DNA of 7,574 nt from Sphingomonadaceae bacterium (GCA_014380205.1 JACMKH010000481.1:1-7574), one strand, 5' to 3'. Counted from the first letter of the stretch, positions 1 to 7,245 are shown. The notes: generated from the letters alone by a model not told the origin. Translations and numbers: made by a program.

Positions 1-493
1 ACGGCGGGGAGCCGCGCGGCGTCGGTGGTGGGGGTGGCGAGGCGGATCGTGGCGACGCCTGCGGCGCGGAGCGCGGGGCCGAGCGAATCGTCCTCCTCGG
101 GGGGCAGGTCGACGCAGATCACGCCGGAGACGCGCGCGGCGGCGCAGCGTTCGGCGAACCATTCGGGGCCGCGGCGGAGCATGGGGTTGGCGTAGCCCAT
201 AAGAACCAGCGGTGTGCGCTTATGCTGCGCGGTAAAGCGTTGCGCGATATTGAAAATGTCTGCCGTCTTCGTGCCTGCGCCAAGGCTTCGCAGGTTCGCC
301 GCCTGGATAGCAGGTCCGTCCGCCATCGGATCGGTGAAGGGCATGCCGAGCTCTATCACGTCCGCGCCGCCCTCGACGAGGGCTTCAAGAATCGCAGGCA
401 TGTCGGCGGGTGAGGGATCACCGGCAGTTACGAAAGCGACGAGGGCGGGGTCCGACCCAAACGCGCGCGCGAGCGGCGCGCCTTCCCCCGCCG

Positions 494-497
<4 letters not shown>
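1..497 (-). CDS. trpA: Tryptophan synthase alpha subunit (partial, N-terminal ~165 residues)
   Basis: TrpA cleaves indole-3-glycerol phosphate to indole and glyceraldehyde-3-phosphate in the cytoplasm and passes indole to TrpB. The visible 165 residues are the first part of the TIM barrel of a protein that is usually about 265-275 residues. The gene continues beyond the left edge of the window. The segment [19 protein letters not shown] (residues 47-65) holds the catalytic pair Glu49 and Asp60, at the same numbers as in the Salmonella enzyme. The family motif [10 protein letters not shown] follows at 97-106. The ATG at 497-495 overlaps the trpB stop in ATGA, and no strong Shine-Dalgarno is obvious, which fits translational coupling. 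An oddity is that codons 21-100 use many A/T-ending codons (27 of 80 by hand count), while codons 101-165 use only 4 of 65. Identification is very secure. Confidence 0.97.
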
Positions 498-1752
<1,255 letters not shown>

Positions 1753-1756
<4 letters not shown>

Positions 1757-2400
1757 CGCGCGTGCGCGGCTTGGAGAAAGCCCGCGATCTTGTCCACATC
1801 CTTGACCCCGGGCGCGCTCTCGACCCCCGAGGAGACATCGACGAAATCGGTGCGCGTCACCTGAATCGCCTCGTGGACATTGCCCGCGTCGAGCCCGCCC
1901 GAGACGCCGAACGGGATCCAATTGTGGTGCTCGCGGATCAGCGTCCAGTCGAATCGCAGCCCCATCCCCCCCGGAAGCTTGGCGCCGGGCGGCGTCTTCG
2001 CGTCGAACAGCACCATCGTCGCGATCCGCGCGTAGCCGCGCGCGGCAAGCACGTCGTTCGCCGATTTGACTGGGATCGCCTTGATCGTCTGGAGCCCCGC
2101 CGCCGCGCCTTGCTTGAGCTGCGCAAGCCGCTCGGGCGTCTCGACCCCATGAAACTGGATGCCGCCCATCCGGCAGCGGCGTCGCACGGCGTTGATCTGC
2201 TCGTCGTCGGGATCCACGAACACGCCGACGCACACGCGATCCATCGGCACGCGCTCCATCAGCGCCGCCGCCTGCTCGATCGAGACGTTGCGCGGGCTCT
2301 TGCCGTGAAACACGAAGCCGAGCGCGAACGCGCCGTGGCGCACGGCCGCGTCGACCGTCTCGGGCGTGGAAAGACCGCAAATCTTGACCTTGAGCGGCAT
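1753..2400 (-). CDS. trpF: Phosphoribosylanthranilate isomerase
   Basis: TrpF is a single-domain TIM-barrel enzyme that performs the Amadori rearrangement of N-(5'-phosphoribosyl)anthranilate to CdRP, the third step after chorismate. The 215 residues match the family's usual length. The start [10 protein letters not shown] contains the catalytic cysteine (Cys8). The segment [11 protein letters not shown] (29-39) is the conserved Ser-Pro-Arg substrate loop. The catalytic aspartate is Asp134 in VLFDAK. The C-terminal phosphate-binding segments are FGVSGGL (164-170) and [14 protein letters not shown] (188-201). It lies 18 bp downstream of pyrF and overlaps trpB by four bases. The site before the ATG is not a strong Shine-Dalgarno, so coupling to pyrF translation is plausible. 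Assignment is secure. Confidence 0.97.
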
Positions 2401-2418
2401 GATCAGCCGATGGTGGGC

Positions 2419-3096
2419 TTAGAGCGTCGCCTCGATCTCGCGGGCGGCGAGGTCGGGCTTTTCGGCGCCGGTGATCGGGCGGCCCACGACGATGATCGAG
2501 GCGCCCTGGTCCATCGCCTCGCGCGGCGTCACCGTGCGCTTCTGGTCGGCCTTGCCGCTGCCGTTGAGCGGGCGCACGCCCGGCACGATGAAGAAGCCGC
2601 CGGGCCAAAGCTTCTTCGCCGCCTTGACCTCGTGGCCCGAGCAGACGACCCCGTCGAGCCCCGATGCGCGCGCGAGCTCGGTCAGCCGCATGACCTGCTC
2701 GTGCGCATCGCCGCGGCAGCCGACCGCCTCCAAATCCTCGTCGTCGAGGCTGGTCAGCATGGTCACGCCGATGACCTTGGTGTGGCACGGCGCGGCGGCC
2801 TTGGCGTCCTCCATCATCGCGCGGCCGCCGGCGGCGTGGATGGTGACGATCGCGGGCTCGATCGGGCGCAGCGCCTGCATCGCCTTAGCGACGGTGTTGG
2901 GGATGTCGTGAAGCTTCAGGTCGAGGAAGATCGGCAGCTCGACCGCAGCCATCTCGCGCACCCCCGCCGCGCCGTTGGCCGCGAAGAACTCGAGGCCGAG
3001 CTTGATCCCGCCGACATGGTGATGGACCTCCTGCGCGAGCGCGCGCGCGCGGTCGAGCTCGGGCGTGTCGAGCGCGACATAGATCGGGCTCCTCAC
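2419..3096 (-). CDS. pyrF: Orotidine-5'-phosphate decarboxylase
   Basis: PyrF decarboxylates OMP to UMP, the last step of de novo pyrimidine synthesis, as a cytoplasmic TIM-barrel homodimer. The 225-residue product is of normal length for the bacterial short type. The charged active-site network is visible as Lys32 ([10 protein letters not shown]) and Asp59-x-Lys61-x-x-Asp64 in [13 protein letters not shown]. The phosphate-binding elements are PGVRP (172-176) and VVGRPI (203-208). I chose the GTG at 3096-3094 (reading [10 protein letters not shown]) because the family starts just before IYVALD. It also overlaps the lapA stop in GTGA, the same four-base arrangement used twice downstream. Longer in-frame starts run into lapA and upstream DNA and are not credible. 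A GTG start here would depend on lapA translation. Confidence 0.95.
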   Translation of the reverse strand: MRSPIYVALDTPELDRARALAQEVHHHVGGIKLGLEFFAANGAAGVREMAAVELPIFLDLKLHDIPNTVAKAMQALRPIEPAIVTIHAAGGRAMMEDAKAAAPCHTKVIGVTMLTSLDDEDLEAVGCRGDAHEQVMRLTELARASGLDGVVCSGHEVKAAKKLWPGGFFIVPGVRPLNGSGKADQKRTVTPREAMDQGASIIVVGRPITGAEKPDLAAREIEATL

Positions 3097-3452
3097 GGCA
3101 GCTCTCCCGTCCGCACCGGCCCGGCGGGCCCCGCGCCGATGCGCTGCGACACGGGCTCGGCGGAAGGCGCCTCGGGCGTCGTCGGCGGGCTGTATCGCCG
3201 GAAGCCGCGGACATCCTCGAGCTCGCGCTCGACCGAGCTCAGCCGCCGCGTCGCGCGCCAGCTCTTGGTGCGGTAGTAGACGAGCGCGGGGACGAGGCCG
3301 AGCAGGAAGCTCAGCAGCATCAGGATCGGCAGCTTGATCCGCGCCTGGAGATTGCCCCAGAGGTTGACGTCGACCGGGGTCCAGTTGTCGATCGAGAAGA
3401 CCACGACGAGCACCGTGAGCACCACCCAGCCAAGCGTCTTGAGGAAATTCAT
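3093..3452 (-). CDS. lapA: LapA-domain (DUF1049) inner-membrane protein
   Basis: This is a 119-residue membrane protein of the LapA/DUF1049 family (E. coli LapA, formerly YciS, which works with LapB in control of lipopolysaccharide assembly). Two hydrophobic helices are seen at about residues 5-22 (TLGWVVLTVLVVVFSI) and 41-60 (LPILMLLSFLLGLVPALVYY). Between them is the typical short loop with the N-W-P-V-x-V-N-L pattern (DNWTPVDVNLWGN). The tail after residue 62 is charged and could form a short helix (SSVERELEDV), then becomes Pro/Gly-rich. Its stop overlaps the pyrF start. In E. coli the order is lapA-lapB-pyrF; here lapB is not between them. In sphingomonads I would expect ihfB upstream, but an alpha/beta hydrolase gene lies there. 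Specific LPS function is inferred from the family. Confidence 0.87.
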   Translation of the reverse strand: MNFLKTLGWVVLTVLVVVFSIDNWTPVDVNLWGNLQARIKLPILMLLSFLLGLVPALVYYRTKSWRATRRLSSVERELEDVRGFRRYSPPTTPEAPSAEPVSQRIGAGPAGPVRTGELP

Positions 3453-3471
3453 TGCGACCCCGGATTGCGAC
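3451..3471. repeat. 8-bp direct repeat at the lapA start
   Basis: ATTGCGAC occurs at 3451-3458 and again at 3464-3471, a 13-bp period. The first copy overlaps the lapA start codon on the other strand. It lies in the 69-bp gap that should hold the lapA leader and perhaps its promoter. This may be coincidence; no known regulator site is recognised. Confidence 0.3.
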
Positions 3472-3521
3472 GGGGAGGTTGTAATCCCGCGCGAGGCGCT
3501 TGACCAGCGGCGATGGCGCGC

Positions 3522-4343
3522 TCAGGCGGCGAGAAAGTCGAGCAGGTCCTGCGCCAGCCGCTCCCTTTCGGTCTCGCACACGCCGTGGGTCGCGCCCTCA
3601 TATTCGATCAGCCGCGCGCCCGGGATCGCCGCGGCGGCGCGGCGCGAGGTCGCGTCGATCGGGACGATCGCGTCCGATGTCCCGTGGACGATCAGCGTGG
3701 GCATGGTGAAGGCGGCGAGATCGGGCGTGAAATCGGTCGTCCCGAAGGCGTCGACGCAGGCGAGCATCGCCTTGAGGCTCGACTGCATCCCGATCGCGAC
3801 GGCCCATTGCACGCGCTCCTCGCTGACCGGGCTCGTCACCCAGCCGACGCCGTAATAATTCTGCGCCCAGGTCTTGATGAAGTTCGGCCGGTCGCGGAGG
3901 ATGCCTTCCTTCATCTCGTCGAGCGCAGCGGCCTCGACGCCCGACGGGTTGCTCTCGGACTTGAGCAGTCCTGGAACGACCGAGGCGATCAGCGCGGCGC
4001 CGGCTACGCCCGCGCCGCCGCGCCGCGACAGGTATCGCGCGACCTCACCTCCGCCCATCGAGAAGCCGACGAGCGTGGCGTCGGCCGCGCCGGTCGCTTC
4101 GATCACCGCGCCGAGATCGTCGGCGAGCGTGTCATAGTCATAGCCGGCCCAGGGCTGGCTCGATCGGCCGAAGCCGCGCCGGTCGTAAGCGATCGTCCGA
4201 TACCCCGCCTCGGCGAGACGCATCGCCTGATAGCCCCACATGTCGGCCGACAGCGGCCAGCCGTGGATCATGATCACGGGACGGCCCTCGCCCCAGTCCT
4301 TCACGTAGAGCTCGGCGCCGTCGCGGGTCTTGATCGAGGGCAT
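3522..4343 (-). CDS. Alpha/beta hydrolase (non-haem haloperoxidase/arylesterase-like)
   Basis: This 273-residue protein has the full alpha/beta-hydrolase pattern of the cofactor-free haloperoxidase/esterase group. The oxyanion-hole region is MIHGWPLSADMWGYQ (25-39), followed by the conserved AYDRRGFGRSS (52-62). The nucleophile elbow is GFSMGGGE with Ser95, the acid is Asp224 in VHGTSDAIVP, and the histidine is His253 in ATHGV. Length and motif spacing are normal, and there is no signal peptide, so it should be cytoplasmic. Natural substrate cannot be read from the sequence; family members hydrolyse esters and can show perhydrolase or haloperoxidase side activity. It is the last gene of the accessory cluster, 84 bp downstream of the DUF4199 gene and 69 bp upstream of lapA. 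A weak EcfG-like promoter lies in the 84-bp gap. The ATG has only a modest purine stretch upstream (GAAAG). Confidence 0.92.
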   Translation of the reverse strand: MPSIKTRDGAELYVKDWGEGRPVIMIHGWPLSADMWGYQAMRLAEAGYRTIAYDRRGFGRSSQPWAGYDYDTLADDLGAVIEATGAADATLVGFSMGGGEVARYLSRRGGAGVAGAALIASVVPGLLKSESNPSGVEAAALDEMKEGILRDRPNFIKTWAQNYYGVGWVTSPVSEERVQWAVAIGMQSSLKAMLACVDAFGTTDFTPDLAAFTMPTLIVHGTSDAIVPIDATSRRAAAAIPGARLIEYEGATHGVCETERERLAQDLLDFLAA

Positions 4344-4379
4344 GGGCGGACTTTCGTTGCCGGGGCGTATCGATCGGAC

Positions 4380-4404
4380 AACCGCGACAAGCGCCAGCGG
4401 TTCC
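4380..4404 (-). promoter_or_regulatory. Possible EcfG-type promoter for the hydrolase gene
   Basis: On the minus strand GGAAC (4404-4400) is followed after 16 bases by GGTT (4383-4380). The alphaproteobacterial EcfG consensus is GGAAC-N16/17-CGTT, so the -35 is perfect and the -10 has one mismatch at its first base. It lies between the DUF4199 stop and the hydrolase ATG, ending 36 bp before that ATG, a normal distance. The first C of the -10 CGTT is usually well conserved, so this is only a candidate. Confidence 0.35.
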
Positions 4405-4427
4405 CTTCATGGACGATCGAGGCGGGT

Positions 4428-4955
4428 TCAGCGGGCGGCGGGCAGCAGCCTCGGGTTGCGCAGGAGCGCCGCCGAGACGAGCGCGACGATGAGGCCGACC
4501 GGGAAAATCTCGGCGAAGGTGATCGGAATGCGGAAGAGCGGGTTGGCGTAGTTCTGGCGCATGCCCTCCCAGCTCGCGACCTCGGCGGCGATCGCGGCCT
4601 CGGACGCACCCTCGGCGCGGCGCGCCTCGGCGATCGAGGCGATATACTGGTCCATGAAGGCGTAATCGGTCGCGGCGAGATAGACTTCCCAGGCGATGAC
4701 ATAGGCGAGCCCGGCGACGGCCGCGATGCCGAGCCCGAGCCCAAAGGCGGGAAGGAAGCGGATGACCCCGCCCTGCTCGACGTCGCGGTAGCGCTTGATG
4801 CCGACGAAGATCAGGCTCAGCGCGACGAGCATCACCAGATAGCCGAACCATTCGGAGGTGAAGAAGCCGTCGCGCCCCGAGAGCGTGAGCCCGGCGAGGA
4901 TCGCGCCGAGCACGGCGAGGCCAGACAGCGATCCGTAGATCAGCGCGTATCTCAT
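4428..4955 (-). CDS. DUF4199-like four-helix membrane protein
   Basis: This is a 175-residue integral membrane protein of unknown function. Hydrophobic helices are visible at about residues 4-24 (ALIYGSLSGLAVLGAILAGLT), 36-53 (WFGYLVMLVALSLIFVGI), 71-92 (FGLGLGIAAVAGLAYVIAWEVY) and 145-166 (TFAEIFPVGLIVALVSAALLRN). The segment IFVGIKRYRDVEQGGVI after helix 2 and a soluble stretch of about 40 residues rich in Ala/Glu (100-140) before helix 4 are the pattern I associate with DUF4199. The ATG at 4955-4953 overlaps the stop of the upstream VOC gene by one base (TAATG), so the two are probably translated as a pair. A longer in-frame start exists but lies inside the VOC gene and gives an Arg-rich, non-natural-looking N-terminus. 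Function unknown. Confidence 0.83.
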   Translation of the reverse strand: MRYALIYGSLSGLAVLGAILAGLTLSGRDGFFTSEWFGYLVMLVALSLIFVGIKRYRDVEQGGVIRFLPAFGLGLGIAAVAGLAYVIAWEVYLAATDYAFMDQYIASIAEARRAEGASEAAIAAEVASWEGMRQNYANPLFRIPITFAEIFPVGLIVALVSAALLRNPRLLPAAR

Positions 4956-5365
4956 TACTCGGTCTCCCCCTCTGCCGCCTGCTGCGCCGGCGGCTCCCAC
5001 AGCTCGATCGGATTGCCTTCGGGATCGTGGATGCGCGCGAAGCTTCCCGCGCTGCCGTCGCCGTTCCATTCGTCCTTGGTGATCACCTCGATCCCGGCGA
5101 CGCGCAGCCGCGCGAGCAGGCCATCGAGATCGCGCACGCGGAGGTTGACCATCGCGGTCTTCTCGGGCGGGAAATAGTCGGTCGTGTCCTGGAACGGCTC
5201 GAACACCATCGGGCCGCCCTCGTGGTACCAGCAGTAGGGGTTCGATTGACCGCGCTCGTCGGTCCCGATGCCCCCGCCGACCTCGAGATGCTCGCGGTAC
5301 CAGGCCTTGAGCGCCGCGGGATCCTTCGCCCGAAAGAAATAGCCCCCCATTCCGATCACCGGCAT
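4955..5365 (-). CDS. VOC-family (glyoxalase/bleomycin-resistance fold) protein
   Basis: This 136-residue protein has two paired beta-alpha-beta-beta-beta halves, as in the vicinal-oxygen-chelate superfamily. The first half starts FFRAKDPAALKAWYREHLEV (10-29), and the second is MVNLRVRDLDGLLARLRVAGIEV (72-94). It ends in the superfamily signature FARIHDPEGNPIELWEPP (109-126), where Glu121 is the usual metal-ligand position. Glu56 in MVFEPF is the matching residue of the first half. The usual His/Gln ligand on the first strand is not obvious, so metal binding and activity are uncertain; members range from glyoxalases and dioxygenases to binding proteins. Its start is well supported by AAGGGAGG five bases upstream of the ATG. 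Its stop overlaps the start of the DUF4199 gene. Confidence 0.9.
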   Translation of the reverse strand: MPVIGMGGYFFRAKDPAALKAWYREHLEVGGGIGTDERGQSNPYCWYHEGGPMVFEPFQDTTDYFPPEKTAMVNLRVRDLDGLLARLRVAGIEVITKDEWNGDGSAGSFARIHDPEGNPIELWEPPAQQAAEGETE

Positions 5366-5370
5366 ATCCG

Positions 5371-5378
5371 CCTCCCTT
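5371..5378 (-). promoter_or_regulatory. Strong Shine-Dalgarno for the VOC gene
   Basis: On the minus strand AAGGGAGG ends five bases before the ATG at 5365. It is the strongest ribosome site in the cluster and fixes the VOC start. It suggests the VOC-DUF4199 pair is initiated here independently of the upstream regulator gene. Confidence 0.7.
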
Positions 5379-5433
5379 TCGATTCGATCGGTCCGGAATA
5401 GGGCAGGGCGGCGCGCCGGCCTATCGCCCGAAA

Positions 5434-5456
5434 GGGTGATTCAGCCCGAATCGCCC
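5434..5456 (-). terminator. Hairpin just after the LuxR-type gene stop (possible terminator)
   Basis: Arms 5434-5442 (GGGTGATTC) and 5448-5456 (GAATCGCCC) pair around a five-base loop, eight base pairs plus one G-T position, starting 7 bp past the TGA of the regulator gene. On the minus-strand transcript it is followed only by TTTC, not a long T tract. It could be a weak intrinsic terminator or an mRNA-stabilising stem between the regulator gene and the VOC gene, which lie 98 bp apart. Nothing else is recognised in that gap apart from the VOC ribosome site. Confidence 0.35.
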
Positions 5457-5463
5457 GCCCGGG

Positions 5464-5982
5464 TCATTCGATAAGCGCGAGCATCCGCGCCTTTTCGATC
5501 GCCTGGACGCGGCGGCCGACCTCGAGCTTCTCGTAGAGCCGCGCGACATGGGTCTTGACCGTGTTGGGCGAGATGCCGAGGCTGCGCGCGAGCTCCTTGT
5601 TCGACTGGCCCGAGGCGAGCAGCTCGAGAATCTCGCACTCGCGCGGCGACAGGCCAAGCGCGCGGATCGCCGCCTCGTTGCGCTCGAACGGCGTCGACCG
5701 CGCGCGCGGCGTCAGCCTGATCCCGACCCAGACCCCGAGCGCGGCGAAGCCGGCGGCGATCAGCACCATGTAGATTTCGCTCGAGAAGGCGCGCGCGGCA
5801 TGGCGGTATTCGAGCCATTGCAGCGCGGCGGCGGCGAGCGCGAGCGCGAGGGCGTAGAGGATGATGGTGCGCGCCATGCGGTCAGACTGGCAGAAAAGCG
5901 GGGTGCGGGCGAGAGGGCGATCCGCCGCGGCCTGCCCGATTGCGTCCGCGAAGTTGATGAAGTTCGCCCGATCGCGATTCAT
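5464..5982 (-). CDS. Membrane-anchored LuxR-type (GerE HTH) transcriptional regulator
   Basis: This is a putative one-component DNA-binding protein. In the 172-residue version, two membrane helices lie at about residues 39-57 (TIILYALALALAAAALQWL) and 69-89 (EIYMVLIAAGFAALGVWVGIR). A short linker leads to a complete LuxR/GerE HTH at 110-165: LSPRECEILELLASGQSNKELARSLGISPNTVKTHVARLYEKLEV. No receiver domain or autoinducer-binding domain is present, so a signal would have to reach the HTH through the membrane part or a partner. Two starts are possible. The ATG at 5982 abuts the upstream TGA and has a perfect AGGAGG 10 bases before it. The internal ATG at 5877 (MARTIILYALA, 137 residues) has no visible Shine-Dalgarno but begins right at the first membrane helix, as I expect for relatives. 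The HTH call is certain; the start is not. It probably controls neighbouring genes, which is inference. Confidence 0.86.
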   Translation of the reverse strand: MNRDRANFINFADAIGQAAADRPLARTPLFCQSDRMARTIILYALALALAAAALQWLEYRHAARAFSSEIYMVLIAAGFAALGVWVGIRLTPRARSTPFERNEAAIRALGLSPRECEILELLASGQSNKELARSLGISPNTVKTHVARLYEKLEVGRRVQAIEKARMLALIE

Positions 5983-6420
5983 TCAGCGGCTCCCTCCTCG
6001 CCGATGCGGCGGGACGGAGGGCGGCATCAGCGCGGCGATCATCAGGCGGTGGTCGTAGCTGTGGATCGTGCCGATCTGGCGGCCGCGATAGTAGCGCGGG
6101 CGTGTGTAACCGTTGAGCGCGCGGTCCATCGCATATCCGAACGCGTGGTCGCGGGCCATCTGGAGCGCGGTGTCCCAGGCGAGGCGGAAGCTCTCGGCGC
6201 CGGGCCGGTCGCGCAGCTTGTAGGCCGAGGCGGCGCTCATCCCGACAGCTTTGGCCGCGCGCGAGACGACGCCCATCGCGGCGAGCGCGGCGATCAGCTG
6301 GCGCTGGCGATGAGGCGTCCATCCGTCGTGGCGGCTGGATGCGGTGGGGACGGGACCGAAGGCGAGCGGATCATCCTCGTCGGCTTCGGGCGGCGGGGCG
6401 GGGAAGCGCGAATCGGTCAT
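5983..6420 (-). CDS. Small helix-turn-helix protein of unknown target
   Basis: This 145-residue protein has an acidic, Pro-rich N-terminus (residues 1-30) and then DGWTPHRQRQLIAALAAMG (32-50). A helix-turn-helix follows: VVSRAAKAVGMSAASAYKLRDRPGAESFRLAWDTAL (51-86). The combination of xAAxAVGMSxxSAYxLRxRPGAESFxxAWD is one I recognise from uncharacterised proteins of sphingomonads, sometimes called phage-terminase-like or helix-turn-helix hypotheticals; no function is established to my knowledge. The C-terminal part contains YYRGRQIGTIHSYDHRLMIAAL (110-131) and a basic tail (PPHRRGGSR). I chose MTDSRFP at 6420 because upstream in-frame sequence crosses the divergent intergenic region. No clear Shine-Dalgarno precedes it. 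The stop abuts the start of the LuxR-type gene, so the two likely form one transcription unit. Confidence 0.8.
   Translation of the reverse strand: MTDSRFPAPPPEADEDDPLAFGPVPTASSRHDGWTPHRQRQLIAALAAMGVVSRAAKAVGMSAASAYKLRDRPGAESFRLAWDTALQMARDHAFGYAMDRALNGYTRPRYYRGRQIGTIHSYDHRLMIAALMPPSVPPHRRGGSR
5993..5998 (-). promoter_or_regulatory. AGGAGG ribosome site supporting the upstream start of the LuxR-type gene
   Basis: A perfect AGGAGG on the minus strand lies 10 bases before the ATG at 5982, inside the last codons of the upstream HTH gene. It favours the long start (172 residues) over the internal ATG at 5877, and would couple the two genes, whose stop and start abut with no bases between. Confidence 0.55.
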
Positions 6421-6535
6421 CCGCGAGTCTATGACGCAAGCGAGGGGGTGTAGGAAAGTTCTTTTTTTGTTCCGGGCCGACGGATCGCCATCCGGATCGC
6501 TGGCGATCACAGCCCGGCAGGCGTAGACCGGCGCC
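6421..6535. promoter_or_regulatory. Divergent intergenic region
   Basis: This 115-bp space separates the minus-strand HTH gene from the plus-strand lipoprotein gene, so promoters for both should lie here. It contains the most AT-rich short stretch in the window, GTTC-T7-GTTC at about 6458-6472, and the inverted repeat listed separately. I cannot identify a convincing -35/-10 pair for either direction. GGAAC is present on the minus strand next to the T/A run, but no CGTT follows at 16-17 bases. Confidence 0.5.
6483..6508. repeat. Perfect 8-bp inverted repeat with embedded direct repeat
   Basis: GATCGCCA (6483-6490) and TGGCGATC (6501-6508) are perfect reverse complements separated by 10 bases. 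CGGATCGC also occurs twice 12 bp apart (6481-6488 and 6493-6500). The position, 28 bp upstream of the lipoprotein ATG and 63 bp from the HTH gene start, suits an operator for a dimeric regulator or a leader hairpin. No T tract follows on the plus strand, so it is not a canonical terminator. Confidence 0.45.
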
Positions 6536-7162
6536 ATGACCCGATATCGTATCGCCTTTGCCGCCGCGCTTACGCTGGCCCTAACGACCGCCTGCTCGCG
6601 GGAGGACGGTCCCGCACCTAGCGAGAACGTCACGAGCGAGCCCAAGGAGGCGGTCGAAGCGCCCGGGGACGACGATCGTGCCGAACCCGCCACGCTCGGC
6701 GCGGAGGGCTGGGGGCCGCTGCGGATCGGGATGTCACTCGACGAGGTCACCGCGGCGATCGGCGCGGACGCTCAGCCCGATGCGTTCGGCGACCCCGCGG
6801 AATGCGACGAGTATCGTCCCGCGCGCGCGCCGGCCGGGCTGTTCGTGATGATCGAGGAGAATCGGCTCACGCGGATCTCGCTCTCGGACGAGTCGGACAT
6901 CGCGACACGAGAAGGAATCCGCGTCGGCGATCCGGCGGGCGCGGTGACGCGGGCCTATGGCGACCGCGTCCACGATTCGCCTCACGAATATGTCGGGCCG
7001 CAAGGGCGGTATCTGACGGTCTGGACGACGGGCGACACGCCCGCGCCCTATGTCGAGGACGAAGCCGCGCGCGGCATCCGCTACGAGACCGACGAGACCA
7101 GGACCGTCCGCACGATCCATGCCGGGGGACCGAGCATCCAGTACGTCGAGGGGTGTTTGTAG
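6536..7162 (+). CDS. Putative lipoprotein of unknown function
   Basis: This 208-residue protein begins with a signal sequence (RYRIAFAAALTLALTTAC). Cys20 after LTTA is a passable but not ideal lipobox, because the -3 residue is Thr. Residues 21-55 are a Pro/Glu/Asp-rich linker. The folded part holds two similar units: GPLRIGMSLDEVTAAIG (60-76) and GIRVGDPAGAVTRAYGD (127-143). Each is followed by beta-strand-like sequence, such as LFVMIEENRLTRISL (102-116) and GRYLTVWT (157-164). Cys90 and Cys207 are the only other cysteines and could form a disulfide in the periplasm. The repeated G-x-R-x-G-x(5)-V-x-x-A-x-G unit resembles modules in many uncharacterised proteobacterial envelope proteins and superficially the BamE/SmpA fold. 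The exact family is not recognised. No strong Shine-Dalgarno precedes the ATG. It is divergent from the HTH gene. Confidence 0.85.
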   Translation: MTRYRIAFAAALTLALTTACSREDGPAPSENVTSEPKEAVEAPGDDDRAEPATLGAEGWGPLRIGMSLDEVTAAIGADAQPDAFGDPAECDEYRPARAPAGLFVMIEENRLTRISLSDESDIATREGIRVGDPAGAVTRAYGDRVHDSPHEYVGPQGRYLTVWTTGDTPAPYVEDEAARGIRYETDETRTVRTIHAGGPSIQYVEGCL

Positions 7163-7245
7163 GATCGCGAATCACCGCGCGAGCCCTCGCTCCGCCCCGC
7201 GAATGATCCGCCCTGGCGGCTCTCCGAAGATTCGTCCGCGGCGGG

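Noticed and set aside
3453..3521. Codon-biased stretch between hydrolase and lapA that reads LVKRLARDYNLPVAIRG in one minus frame, possibly a relic of a lost gene
   Set aside because: The faint resemblance to an E3-binding-type peptide is over fewer than 20 residues. High-GC shadow frames produce such strings easily, and there is no second supporting segment.
5056..5085. GGAAC on the minus strand inside the VOC gene as an internal EcfG promoter
   Set aside because: No CGTT follows at 16 or 17 bases, and the site lies inside a conserved coding region.
5882..6453. Arg-rich alternative open frames on both strands over the HTH and LuxR-type genes
   Set aside because: They overlap genes with clear HTH motifs and show shadow-frame composition.
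6458..6474. GGAAC on the minus strand next to the A/T run as an EcfG promoter for the HTH gene
   Set aside because: The bases 16-17 positions downstream read TACA or ACAC, not CGTT, so the -10 element is absent.
7208..7219. CCGCC-CT-GGCGG as an intrinsic terminator of the lipoprotein gene
   Set aside because: The loop is too short for the full stem, the usable stem is only four pairs, and no T tract follows.
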